Below, in pieces: positions 36,822 to 46,290 of a stretch of DNA of 64,000 bases. The stretch comes from Saprospiraceae bacterium (GTDB lineage Bacteria; Bacteroidota; Bacteroidia; Chitinophagales; Saprospiraceae), in the NCBI GenBank assembly GCA_022844565.1, contig JALHLK010000023.1, forward strand, positions 1-64,000, read 5' to 3'. A model generated the notes under the pieces. The model saw nothing but the letters and a program-made list of their open reading frames with translations, searched no databases and was not told the origin of the DNA. The position numbers were made by a program, and so were the translations under genes. The stretch's first letter is position 1; every line of letters starts with the position of its first letter.

Positions 36822-39800
36822 ATGATGTATGTAAAGTTAAAAAAGTTTTGTCTACCAATACTATTAGTAATGGTTGTACAAGTTCTACAAGGACAAGCCA
36901 ATGAAATTAAGGGTATTGTCAGATCAGGAGGGATCGTTAACGAGCCACTAATCGGAGTAAATATTGTAATAAAAGGAATAGGGACAGGTACGGTTACTGA
37001 AGTAGATGGCACTTACTCCATTAACGCAAAAAAGGGTGATGTAATTAAATTTACATATGTAGGATATATCGAAAAAGATGTTGTAGTTGGAGACAAAAAC
37101 ATCATAAATGTGTTTTTGAGTCCATCTGCACAAAACTTGGAAGAGGTAGTTGTCACTGCATTTGGAGTAACAAAGGAAAAACGGGCACTTTCACATGCAG
37201 CAGCTTCATTAGATGGAGATGACATTAGTGAGACAGGTAGGGAAAATTTTCTAAATTCATTATCAGGGAAAGTTGCTGGTATCACCACCAATATATCAAG
37301 TGGAGCACCTGGTGCATCTACGCAGATTGTACTAAGGGGTATTAATTCATTAAGCGGTAATAACTCGCCTTTATTTGTTGTGGATGGTTTACCCGTACAA
37401 AATAGTGTAACAGATCAAAATAATTTTGTGTCTCAAGGTTCAAACCGTGGAGATGATTTTACCAATAGGATTGCAGACTTAAATCCAAATGATATAGAAA
37501 GTATCACGGTCTTAAAAGGGCCTGAGGCTGCAGCTTTATATGGTATTGATGCAGGTAGCGGAGCTATCATTATTACGACAAAAAAAGGTAAAAAAGGGGC
37601 ACTCAAAATAAATTATGACAATAACTTTAGAATTGATCAAAATACTAGACGACATAAGGTTCAAACTGCTTATGGTCTTGGTATACAAGGTAGTCCAGAT
37701 ACAAGAACGATGTCTACATTTGGACCTCTAATTCCAGAAGGACAACCTATTTATGACAACATAGGTGCTTTTTTTCAAGATGCATTAACCATGCGACATA
37801 ACCTCAACTTCGAAGGTGGCAAAAAAGGTATATCTTACAGAGCATCATTAGGCACAACAAACCAACAAGGTACCATTCCAAATACTGGCTATGATAGATA
37901 CAACGGGAGAGGAACTTTGTCTTACATATCCCCAAATAATAAATTAGATTTGTCAGGTACTTTGGCTTACACCAATTCTAAAACCATTAAAGCACTAAGA
38001 GGTGCTGGTGGATTTTTACAATCTTTATTGTATTGGCCAATTGTGGACGATGCTAAAAATTATACAAAAGATGATGGAAGTAGAAGAAGATTTTATGATG
38101 ATACAGGTGTTGCTGAGTTAGATAATCCATTTTGGCAAATCAATAATGACGTATCTCAAGATAAAACTGATCGATTTAACTACAATCTTTCTGGAACTTA
38201 TAAACTTACTGATTGGCTTTCTTTAACAGGTAGAGGATCTGTAGATCAATATAATACATTAGGATTTACATTTTTTCATCCACAGAGTGAAGCTTTTAGG
38301 ACTGTAAGCGGACAAGTCGAACAATACACTGAAAAATATTTAGGATTAAGTGGTGTGACCTATTTATCAGCGAACAAAACATTTGGAAAGATGGAAAACT
38401 CTTTAAGAATTGGGGCTGCAGTAGATGATTTTGAAACAAAATTCTTTGCTGAAAGAGGTCAAAGACTTAGGTCTCCAAATGAGCCTTTTGATCCTACTTT
38501 TTCTAATTTAGACGGGACATTTGCTAGAATAGATTCAGCAACATATGCTACCAGTCGTACAGTGGGTAGAGACACTTTACGCATTAGAAGATTGGTGGGG
38601 CAGTTTTTTGATTACAATTTCAATTACGATCGTTGGTTGTACTTTAATGTGGCAGGGAGAAGAGATATGACGTCTACTTTGCCAGAGCAATCAAGAACCT
38701 TCTTTTATCCTTCAGCAGGATTGTCTGTGATATTCAGTGAGCTCATTGCTCCAGATTCTAAAATTTTCAGTTTTGGTAAATTAAGATTTTCTTATGCCGA
38801 AACCGCTAAAGACATTCAGCCATATGGGTCTCAATCAGTGTACGCTATCCAAACTACAAGTGGAGCAGGTGTGGGACTTGGTTTTACCAATAATAATAAA
38901 GACATCAAACCAGAAAGGCAAAAAACTTGGGAAGTAGGTACAGAATTAAATTTCTTTAACAGTCGATTAGGTTTTGATTTTAGTTATTACAATACAAACA
39001 ATATTGGTCAGATAGTAAGATTAGTAAGATTGAGCTATGGAACGGGTTTTATCTTGTCTACACTCAATGTGGCGGATACCCGTAATAGAGGTATGGAATT
39101 GGTTATTACTGGTAAACCAATTTGGGGTAAAAACTTTGGTTGGGATATAAATTTAAACGCAGCAGGCACTAGAAATTTAGTCAAAAATCTACCGTCCAAC
39201 ATACCTGAATATTACAACTCGGATTCTTGGGTTAGTGCTTTTAGAAATGGTATTGTACCAGGTGGAACCACTACTACTATAACAGGAAATGATTATAGAA
39301 GAAATAATGAAGGACAAATCATTGTTGACCCTTCAACAGGTGTTCCTTTACTTTCAGTTCCTGATTATAAACGAATTGGTGACAGAAATCCAGATATATT
39401 AGGAGGATTTTTAAATAACTTTAGATACAAGAATTTTTCCGCTTCTATCAACACAGATTTTAGGTTAGGTGGCGACATAATCAATGGTACAGAATACGCA
39501 ATGACATTAAGAGGTGTCAGTACAAGAACATTGGATAGAGAAAAGTTAATCATTGTTCCTGGAGTGCTTGGTGATGGCTTGGAAAACACTTCTAACCCTA
39601 CAACGAATACAATAGCAATAAACCCGTATTATTCTAACTATTATGCGGACGGAAGATTATATGCCAGTAATTTTGTAGAGAAAGATGTAAATTGGTTAAG
39701 AATAAGGGAAGTGATGGTACGATATAAATTCCCTTCCACCAAATATCTAATAAACCCTACTTTATTTGTATCGGGTACAGACTTATTTATCTTCACTAAT

Positions 39801-39935
39801 TACTCGGGGGCTGACCCTGGGGTAAATGCCAATAGCGGTGCAACAGGAGGCGTCGGTTCTTTTGGAATGGACTTCTTTGGTATGCCGACACCAATGGGTC
39901 TTAGCTTTGGCATGAGAGCTACGATTGGTAAATAA
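36822..39935 (+). CDS. SusC/RagA-family TonB-dependent outer membrane transporter
   Basis: A 1037-residue outer-membrane protein. After the signal peptide comes a carboxypeptidase-like/CNA-B regulatory domain (about 25-105: GVNIVIKGIGTGTVTEVDGT), then the SusC-type plug (NLEEVVVTAFGVTKEKRALS; VVDGLPVQN; VLKGPEAAALYGIDAGSGAI) and a 22-stranded barrel ending GLSFGMRATIGK. With its SusD partner it imports large substrates powered by TonB. The ATG pair at 36822 gives a better signal peptide than the upstream TTG. No glycosidase or sensor/regulator lies next to the locus, so a peptide or other nutrient is as likely as a glycan. Confidence 0.95.
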   Translation: MMYVKLKKFCLPILLVMVVQVLQGQANEIKGIVRSGGIVNEPLIGVNIVIKGIGTGTVTEVDGTYSINAKKGDVIKFTYVGYIEKDVVVGDKNIINVFLSPSAQNLEEVVVTAFGVTKEKRALSHAAASLDGDDISETGRENFLNSLSGKVAGITTNISSGAPGASTQIVLRGINSLSGNNSPLFVVDGLPVQNSVTDQNNFVSQGSNRGDDFTNRIADLNPNDIESITVLKGPEAAALYGIDAGSGAIIITTKKGKKGALKINYDNNFRIDQNTRRHKVQTAYGLGIQGSPDTRTMSTFGPLIPEGQPIYDNIGAFFQDALTMRHNLNFEGGKKGISYRASLGTTNQQGTIPNTGYDRYNGRGTLSYISPNNKLDLSGTLAYTNSKTIKALRGAGGFLQSLLYWPIVDDAKNYTKDDGSRRRFYDDTGVAELDNPFWQINNDVSQDKTDRFNYNLSGTYKLTDWLSLTGRGSVDQYNTLGFTFFHPQSEAFRTVSGQVEQYTEKYLGLSGVTYLSANKTFGKMENSLRIGAAVDDFETKFFAERGQRLRSPNEPFDPTFSNLDGTFARIDSATYATSRTVGRDTLRIRRLVGQFFDYNFNYDRWLYFNVAGRRDMTSTLPEQSRTFFYPSAGLSVIFSELIAPDSKIFSFGKLRFSYAETAKDIQPYGSQSVYAIQTTSGAGVGLGFTNNNKDIKPERQKTWEVGTELNFFNSRLGFDFSYYNTNNIGQIVRLVRLSYGTGFILSTLNVADTRNRGMELVITGKPIWGKNFGWDINLNAAGTRNLVKNLPSNIPEYYNSDSWVSAFRNGIVPGGTTTTITGNDYRRNNEGQIIVDPSTGVPLLSVPDYKRIGDRNPDILGGFLNNFRYKNFSASINTDFRLGGDIINGTEYAMTLRGVSTRTLDREKLIIVPGVLGDGLENTSNPTTNTIAINPYYSNYYADGRLYASNFVEKDVNWLRIREVMVRYKFPSTKYLINPTLFVSGTDLFIFTNYSGADPGVNANSGATGGVGSFGMDFFGMPTPMGLSFGMRATIGK

Positions 39936-39959
39936 TTTTAAAAAAGCAAATTTTAAAAA

Positions 39960-41501
39960 ATGAAAAAATTATTAATATTTATTGTTGTTTTATCAAGCTT
40001 TGGGTGCTCGGATTATGTAGACGAAGCTTTTTTAAATCCAAATGCAAGTACTACAGCTAAGCCTGAAACTGTCCTTCCAGCTATCCAAGCCAATGTAGCT
40101 AGGGGATATCAGTTTGACTCAAGATTTCTAGGTAGGTATGTACATTATTGGACTATAACCACTGCTGGTGGTACGTGGGATAGAATGGGCTATGATCCTG
40201 GAACAGATAATGGTGGTGAAAAATGGAGGAGTCATTATTGGACTTCTGGCTTCAATGTCCTTAACATGATCACTGACGCTGAGAAAGACGGACAAATGGA
40301 TTTTGCAGGAGCTGGGCATGCAATAATGGCACATGGATGGCTTACATTGACGGATTATCACGGTGAAGTAATCTTGAATGAAGCATTTAATACAAGTGCA
40401 TTGACATTTAAGTTTGACCCACAAGAGCAAGTGTATCAAAAAGTAATTAAAGAGTGTGATTTAGCTCTAGAAAAACTCAATAAAGCTAAAGAAAAAGGTG
40501 CTTCAGAAACTTTTAAAAAAGCTGATATCTGGATGAATAAAGGTAACTTAGACCTTTGGATAAAGTATGTAAGTGGTATAAGAGCAAAAACTTTACATCG
40601 ATACTCTTTAAAATCTACATACAAACCTGATGATGTGATAAAAGCCGTAGATGCCGCACTAGCAAGCGAGGATGATGATATCATGATTAATTTTGAGAAT
40701 AATGCAATAAGTAATTTATCTGCAAATTCCTTTGGGCCTATTAGAGGTAATTTACAAGCTTACAGAGCAAGTGATCTGATCATCCGATATATGGATGGCA
40801 CGGTATTTACTGGTACTATAGATCCAAGAATGGCATACATCTTCAAGCCTTCAACAGATAATAGATTTAGAGGAGTAAGAGTTGCGTCGGGAGAAGCCAC
40901 AAGTGTCCCTGCTGCACAAAGAACTTCCAATTTCTTTGGTTTTGTTGCTACTTTAGCACCAGCAATGGGTATTGATACGGCTGCAAGAACCTACTTTAAA
41001 AACAGGTCACCTTTCCCAATTATGACTTATGCTGAACTTCAATTCATCAAAGCCGAAGCTGCATTTATCAAAGGAGATAAAGTTACCGCTTTAGCAGCTT
41101 ACAAAAATGGGATAAGGGGAAATATCAATGCGCTCAATAAACATTTTACAGGTTATGTACCAATGACACCAGCAAGGGTTGATGAATTTATCAATAAGGT
41201 AAGTCCAGCAAACAGTGCTGACCTTACACTGAGTACCATAATGATGCAAAAGTTTGTGGCTTTATGGGGTTATGGATTTGAGGAGACTTGGGTAGACATG
41301 AGAAGATATCAATACAGTCCTGATATCTACGCTACTTTTCAATTTCCGCTCACTACTTATCCTGACAACGGAGGCTTACCTGTACAAAGAGTTAGGCCAA
41401 GATTCAATTCAGAATATTTATGGAATGCCAATGAGCTAACGACCATTGGTGCCAATAATCCAAACTATCACACACTTCCTATGTGGTTTTCTCAAAAATA
41501 A
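39960..41501 (+). CDS. SusD/RagB-family outer membrane lipoprotein
   Basis: A 513-residue lipoprotein (lipobox SSFGC, Cys16) of the SusD/RagB group: it starts SDYVDEAFLNPNASTTA and has the family blocks FNVLNMITDAEKDG, HAIMAHGWLTLTDYHGEVIL, YAELQFIKAEAAFIKGDK and the late FEETWVDMRRYQYSP. It acts as a lid and substrate binder on the SusC pore. It starts 24 bp after the SusC stop and is followed after 15 bp by a third lipoprotein gene, so the three form one operon. Confidence 0.94.
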   Translation: MKKLLIFIVVLSSFGCSDYVDEAFLNPNASTTAKPETVLPAIQANVARGYQFDSRFLGRYVHYWTITTAGGTWDRMGYDPGTDNGGEKWRSHYWTSGFNVLNMITDAEKDGQMDFAGAGHAIMAHGWLTLTDYHGEVILNEAFNTSALTFKFDPQEQVYQKVIKECDLALEKLNKAKEKGASETFKKADIWMNKGNLDLWIKYVSGIRAKTLHRYSLKSTYKPDDVIKAVDAALASEDDDIMINFENNAISNLSANSFGPIRGNLQAYRASDLIIRYMDGTVFTGTIDPRMAYIFKPSTDNRFRGVRVASGEATSVPAAQRTSNFFGFVATLAPAMGIDTAARTYFKNRSPFPIMTYAELQFIKAEAAFIKGDKVTALAAYKNGIRGNINALNKHFTGYVPMTPARVDEFINKVSPANSADLTLSTIMMQKFVALWGYGFEETWVDMRRYQYSPDIYATFQFPLTTYPDNGGLPVQRVRPRFNSEYLWNANELTTIGANNPNYHTLPMWFSQK

Positions 41502-41516
41502 TAAACGAAAAGACGT

Positions 41517-42293
41517 ATGACAAAGAATATATTTTATGCTCTAATAGCTATCACTACCATAATCGGAGTAATAGCATGTGAAAAAAATCTGATTGATGAA
41601 AATCAAGAGTGGCAATTTACCGATGAAAATGCTGCAAACATCAAAATAGTTAATACTTGGACACATGTGGTCAAAGGGGTGACAACAACAAGATTTCTTG
41701 GTTTTCAAGATAATAATCGAATCATGGGTAATGGATTAGCCGCACCGGGTGTTTGGCCTGGAACTACCTATGCTCAAATAAAGCCTGGTGTAAGTAGTAT
41801 TTTATTGTTGCAGGATAGAAAAATTGCAGCTGTTGGGACGACGCCGGCATCGATTGCCGCACCTGTACAAGGAGATACGGCTATATTAAGATCAGTTACA
41901 GTTGATGCGAAGAAGTACTATTCTATGTTTCTTGCAGGTGATAGCCTTGCTAGAGATTTGGTAGTAGTAGAAGATAAACTTGAAAATCTTGATACAGTAA
42001 CTTATGCATTAAGATTTGCCAATATGGTAGTGATTTCTCCAGCTCAATCAGTAAGACTTTTTTCAAGAAGAGAAGGTAAAGACATATTTACCAATATTGC
42101 CTATAAACAAGTTACGGATTTTGTAAAGCTCAAATATGATTTAACCATTGATACGCTAGATGTATTTGCGGGAACAACTAGACTTTACAGTTTAAATGCA
42201 TCGCCAAAAGGAAGAGGAAAAATGTATACAGTTTACTCTCAAGGTAAGACAGGTGTCAGAACTCCGACAGTCAACTTTTATACAAATAGGTAA
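41517..42293 (+). CDS. DUF4397-like lipoprotein of the SusCD locus
   Basis: A 258-residue lipoprotein (lipobox GVIAC, Cys21) that looks like a DUF4397-type beta-sandwich: AANIKIVNTWTHV at the start, VSSILLLQDR, TVDAKKYYSMFLAGDS, and a second repeat from about 160 (ALRFANMVVISPAQSVRLFS to YTVYSQGKTGVRTPTVNFYT). It is probably a surface accessory protein that helps capture the transported substrate. It is the last gene of the SusCD operon, followed by a terminator. Confidence 0.75.
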   Translation: MTKNIFYALIAITTIIGVIACEKNLIDENQEWQFTDENAANIKIVNTWTHVVKGVTTTRFLGFQDNNRIMGNGLAAPGVWPGTTYAQIKPGVSSILLLQDRKIAAVGTTPASIAAPVQGDTAILRSVTVDAKKYYSMFLAGDSLARDLVVVEDKLENLDTVTYALRFANMVVISPAQSVRLFSRREGKDIFTNIAYKQVTDFVKLKYDLTIDTLDVFAGTTRLYSLNASPKGRGKMYTVYSQGKTGVRTPTVNFYTNR

Positions 42294-42319
42294 AGGGAAT
42301 GGAGGATTAACTTCTAATG

Positions 42320-42358
42320 AGGTCTTGAGAGTATTAGTTTCTTGAGACCTTTTTTTTT
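42320..42358 (+). terminator. Rho-independent terminator of the SusCD operon
   Basis: Stem AGGTCT (42320-42325) with AGACCT (42345-42350), extended by imperfect pairing, followed by a run of eight T. It lies 27 bp after the lipoprotein stop. Confidence 0.75.
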
Positions 42359-42642
42359 GCAATACGCTATGCTTAATTCAATTCTCTGCGGGGCAATATG
42401 CTGCGCTTAATTCAATGGGCAATGAGTTCACTCACCGGAGTATAAACATCCTTTGGGGTTCAATTTGCCAACATGCTAAAACGTCAAAACGCCAATATGC
42501 TAATACGACAATAAACTGCGCTTTGTTTACCAGCTTAGATAAGTATCCTTACGGGACCAACGGCAAATGTATATATCAAAGCATCCCAAAACGCTAATTC
42601 ACTAAAGCGCTAAAGACTAAAGACCAATAGCCAACAACGCCC
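42359..42642. repeat. Gap with imperfect direct repeats
   Basis: No gene. A 24-bp direct repeat is present: GCAATACGCTATGCTTAATT at 42359 and GCAATATGCTGCGCTTAATT at 42393, both followed by CAAT. From about 42470 to 42635 there are many short CTAAA/GCTAA units (for example AACGCTAATTCACTAAAGCG). They recall the AGCTAA blocks near 15.4 and 30.8 kb but with no clear period. Confidence 0.5.
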
Positions 42643-43485
42643 CTATTGCCCATGCTTCTTAATCGACTCTTTGATTTTCTCTCTTCTATTCTCGGGGTGA
42701 GGGTGTGAAGATTGCCATTCAGGGTTATTACTTGCACCGCCAGAGGCTTCTTCGAGGATATCCATGACGCCTATCATTTGACTTGGGTCATAACCAGCCT
42801 CAATCATTACCTTTACGCCAAAATCATCAGACTGCAATTCTTGGTCTCGACCATATTTTAAGGATGTCATATTACCTACAAAATTGGCTATCTGTGCAGC
42901 CTCCATACTACCTCCACTACCAATGAGGACACTTTGTATCAATCCTTGTATAAGACTGGATTTGGCCATTCTTTCACCACCGTGGCGATATACTACGTGT
43001 GCAAGTTCGTGGCCCATGACACCCGCGATTTGGTCTTCATTTTTTACTTTAGAGAGTAATCCTACAGTAATGAAACATTGACCACCAGGTAGAGCAAATG
43101 CATTGACAGTGCGATCATCTGCTAAGACATGAAAATCAAAAGGATAGGGTGTTTTACCCGCACTTGTATTATCGACCAATCTTCTTCCTATTTCATCTAC
43201 TTTTTGTTGAACGCGCTGATCAGGATGTAAGCCACCATATTGTTGTGCCATCTGAGGGGCAGATTGGAGTCCTAGGGCAATTTCTTCTTCTACACTCCAT
43301 TGGATACGTTGAGATTCACCGGTGAGAGGATTGACTTGTGTATTTCCAAAATATTTTACCACTTGGTATCCAGCCATAGCTAACCCAATAATAAGAAATA
43401 ATTTGAATCTTCCAGTACCAGTTCCTCTCCCATCTCTACTGTATGGATCTCCTGTTCCTCCGTAATATCTTTGATGTTGTGCCAT
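42643..43485 (-). CDS. M48-family metalloprotease
   Basis: A 280-residue protease with one N-terminal transmembrane helix (about 22-42) and an M48 peptidase domain. The zinc motif HELAH is at 159-163, with FALPGGQCFITVGLL before it and ELQSDDFGVKVMIEAGYDPS after it supplying the third ligand. M48 proteases include BepA and LoiP, which act in envelope quality control. The ATG at 43485 (MAQHQRYYGG) is preferred to an upstream in-frame start that would overlap the previous gene. It follows that gene by 19 bp. Confidence 0.93.
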   Translation of the reverse strand: MAQHQRYYGGTGDPYSRDGRGTGTGRFKLFLIIGLAMAGYQVVKYFGNTQVNPLTGESQRIQWSVEEEIALGLQSAPQMAQQYGGLHPDQRVQQKVDEIGRRLVDNTSAGKTPYPFDFHVLADDRTVNAFALPGGQCFITVGLLSKVKNEDQIAGVMGHELAHVVYRHGGERMAKSSLIQGLIQSVLIGSGGSMEAAQIANFVGNMTSLKYGRDQELQSDDFGVKVMIEAGYDPSQMIGVMDILEEASGGASNNPEWQSSHPHPENRREKIKESIKKHGQ

Positions 43486-43504
43486 TTTTTTATTTTTTAC
43501 TAGA

Positions 43505-43798
43505 TTAGAACAATTCACTAATGATCCCAACGATGGTCATGCCAAAAGCTATCCAAACTGCGTAGTCGATATCGGGTATTTTTTTTATAAAATAACATCC
43601 AATGATGACAGGTATGCATGCCAAGCCTACTAGTGCAATAGTAGAAAATAAGCTAATGAGAAAAACTTGTAAATAACCTACAAAACCCAACCCTGCTCCA
43701 GCACCATGAATTACAAAGTACATCATCGTGGCCAACATGAAAGCAATCATTGCGTAACTCGCCTTATCCATCCTCATATCAAAAGTAAATTGTGCCAT
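43505..43798 (-). CDS. Small membrane protein upstream of the M48 protease
   Basis: A 97-residue protein with three hydrophobic helices (about 14-31, 35-70 as a longer or double segment, and 78-95). No signature is recognised. It precedes the M48 protease gene by 19 bp on the same strand, so it may be a membrane partner (inference). A perfect minus-strand -7 box (TATTTTTG, 43828-43835) lies 30 bp upstream of the start. Confidence 0.7.
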   Translation of the reverse strand: MAQFTFDMRMDKASYAMIAFMLATMMYFVIHGAGAGLGFVGYLQVFLISLFSTIALVGLACIPVIIGCYFIKKIPDIDYAVWIAFGMTIVGIISELF

Positions 43799-44007
43799 AT
43801 CGATTATATTTTTTAATTGATCTGCATCAAAAATATATAAATCTATGGTGTAGTGTTAGTTTTTTGTACAAAAAATGTTTATGAATTATTTTTCATCAAT
43901 CTTAAACCCATATTCTAATCTGCGTTAAACTTGAAAGTAGTTCATTATTGATTCATTATGTGGATTAAATCATTTTTTCATCCTATTTTTACAAAAAAAT
44001 TCTACTA

Positions 44008-44571
44008 ATGTATTTTGAACTCGGTCTACAACACATTCTCGACATCAATGGCTACGATCATATTTTGTTTGTTCTTGCGCTTTGTGCTACATATCAAGTT
44101 AAAGAATGGAAAAAGATTGTAATTTTAGTGACGGCTTTTACCATTGGTCACTCACTTACATTAGCTTTGGCAGCGCTAGATGTTGTCTCTTTTGATCCCA
44201 TGATTATTGAAATTCTTATACCTGTAACCATCATACTGACAGGCTTGGTGAATATTTTTTTAAAACCTAATAGTGCTGATACTAATCTCCTTCGAGTCAA
44301 GTATTTTATCACTTTTATTTTTGGCCTTATTCATGGTTTTGGATTTTCTAATTATTTTAGAGCATTACTGAGTAAGGCTGCGGCTATAGTAAAACCCTTG
44401 TTTTTTTTTAATGTTGGTGTTGAGGTGGGGCAATTGATCATTGTGGCCATTGCGATTTTGTTATCTTACTTTTTTATCAATAAGCTGAAAGTGAATGCCA
44501 AATATTGGAACTTTGGACTATCAGGCGTTGCAATATTAGTGGCCCTTAAATTGTTATTTGAAAGAATTTAG
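44008..44571 (+). CDS. HupE/UreJ-like membrane protein
   Basis: A 187-residue protein with about five to six membrane helices and the family blocks LGLQHILDINGYDHILFVLA (His/Asp-rich start), VTAFTIGHSLTLALAAL and FGLIHGFGFSNYF. HupE/UreJ proteins are putative nickel or cobalt permeases, but the Bacteroidota branch is often found without hydrogenase or urease genes, as here, so the substrate is open. It is followed 53 bp later by a secreted thioredoxin-like gene. Confidence 0.85.
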   Translation: MYFELGLQHILDINGYDHILFVLALCATYQVKEWKKIVILVTAFTIGHSLTLALAALDVVSFDPMIIEILIPVTIILTGLVNIFLKPNSADTNLLRVKYFITFIFGLIHGFGFSNYFRALLSKAAAIVKPLFFFNVGVEVGQLIIVAIAILLSYFFINKLKVNAKYWNFGLSGVAILVALKLLFERI

Positions 44572-44624
44572 ATTTTGATAAGCTAAATCCAAACATTTTA
44601 ACTTACTGAATAATACTTATAATA

Positions 44625-46286
44625 ATGCTAAATAAATTTAATTTCTCCTTCGTATTGTGTTTTTTGATTTGTTTATTATCAAGCAATAGTAACACGCAAA
44701 CAACTATCAAACTTGAAGGCACGATGCAATCCATAAAGGTAGAAACATACAATCATGTCACGGGAGTCTATCGATATGAGACCCTTTCTAAAAAGCAACC
44801 AGAAATTGTTACTTATGTCGGTTTACCATACTTTGCTAAAATTGTCTCACCGTCTGATAGCATCATGTTTTTAATAGACAATCAAAAAACTATTCAAATA
44901 AAGATCGATAAAAAGAATAAAATAACTGTGGATAAAACAGTTAGATCATTTTCTTTAACAGATAAAAATAGCAAAGAGTATAAGGTTTGGGAAAAAATCA
45001 ATAAACTGAATAGCCAATCTTCGCTAAGTAGACGTGAAATAATGAGTTTAAAAAATGAAGGTGCTACGGAATTTTCACAATTTCAATCACTTACTGCAAA
45101 ATATTTTTCAAAATTGCCATCTCCAGCTACGCTTCCAAAAAATATTTGTGAGTATTTTATCTCTCCGAGATTTGAGCAATTAGATCAAGATGAAAAAAGA
45201 GAATTTGAAAACATTATCAACTTGTTTGAAACTTCAAAAAAAGAGACAAATGATGGTCTCAAAAAATATGAATTAATCGAAGAGGCTTTTTCAGAAGAAG
45301 AAATTTCGAGGTTTAAATTTCAAGATCCTTTGATGAAAGTTTATATAGATAGTTTAGTAAAAGACGGAAGTATCGATTTTCATCCTAAAAAAGCAACGCT
45401 ATTATCTCTTTTGGATGGGATCAATGCTGCTCAAATGTCTGTTGAAGTAATTAAAAAATTGAGAAGCGAGACAGGCGATAAAGTTTTGTCTATTTCCAAA
45501 ATTCAAAATGACAAAAATATAGGTGAGAAGACTAAAAATTTGGTAATAGATAAGGCATTATTAACCAATATCTTATACCTAATGAAAAAATATGTCCCTG
45601 AAGAAAACATTGGTTTTCTTATGATGAATAACGAAAATGAAACCGTAAAAAAGATCGCAGAATTGGATGATAAAAATTTGCTGTATGACGTTTATTTTTT
45701 GAAAATAGCCCATGCAGATTGGGATACTTCTCTCATTGACAAGATAGCCAAAAATATAACTTCAAAAGAAGACTATCCAGCAAGTTTAATAAAGCAGATA
45801 CAATCGGAAAGACTAAACCTCACTACCAAACTTGCAACTATTAAATTGGAATATACCGTATATGAATATCCAGAATTTACAGGCTTACAACTGCTGAATG
45901 AAATACACAAAAAAAATAAAGGAAAGGTAGTATATCTCGATATGTGGGCAACTTGGTGTGGGCCTTGTAAACAAGAATTTAAAGAATCAAAACCGATGAA
46001 AAACTATTACTATGATAAAGATGTAGCATTCGTCTACTTATGTGGAGGGAGGTGTCAAAAAGAAGATTTAGAAAGGGAAGCCAAAAAATACGGTATTAGT
46101 GGGGACCATTATTTATTAAATAGAACCCAAGAGAGCCAAATTTTTGAGGTTTTCAATACGAATTATTATCCTACCTATAAAATCATGGATAAAAGTGGCA
46201 CCGTTTTACCCGAAAATGGAAAAAGACCATCCGAATTGGAAGAATTAAAGCAACAAATTGACCCATTATTATTAAACGGTAAATAA
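44625..46286 (+). CDS. Secreted thioredoxin-like (TlpA/ResA type) protein with long N-terminal domain
   Basis: A 553-residue exported protein. A signal peptide (about 1-24) is followed by about 390 residues of unrecognised, mainly helical sequence and a C-terminal thioredoxin fold with WCGPC (Trp444, Cys445, Cys448) in YLDMWATWCGPCKQEF. It presumably reduces or exchanges disulfides in the periplasm. It ends 4 bp before a subtilase gene, implying one transcript and possibly a role in folding that exported, Cys-containing protease (inference). Confidence 0.85.
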   Translation: MLNKFNFSFVLCFLICLLSSNSNTQTTIKLEGTMQSIKVETYNHVTGVYRYETLSKKQPEIVTYVGLPYFAKIVSPSDSIMFLIDNQKTIQIKIDKKNKITVDKTVRSFSLTDKNSKEYKVWEKINKLNSQSSLSRREIMSLKNEGATEFSQFQSLTAKYFSKLPSPATLPKNICEYFISPRFEQLDQDEKREFENIINLFETSKKETNDGLKKYELIEEAFSEEEISRFKFQDPLMKVYIDSLVKDGSIDFHPKKATLLSLLDGINAAQMSVEVIKKLRSETGDKVLSISKIQNDKNIGEKTKNLVIDKALLTNILYLMKKYVPEENIGFLMMNNENETVKKIAELDDKNLLYDVYFLKIAHADWDTSLIDKIAKNITSKEDYPASLIKQIQSERLNLTTKLATIKLEYTVYEYPEFTGLQLLNEIHKKNKGKVVYLDMWATWCGPCKQEFKESKPMKNYYYDKDVAFVYLCGGRCQKEDLEREAKKYGISGDHYLLNRTQESQIFEVFNTNYYPTYKIMDKSGTVLPENGKRPSELEELKQQIDPLLLNGK

Positions 46287-46290
46287 AGTA

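Noticed and set aside
42415-42597. A 60-codon frame in the repeat-rich gap after the SusCD operon
   Set aside because: Composition follows the short CTAAA/GCTAA repeats; no signal, no family.
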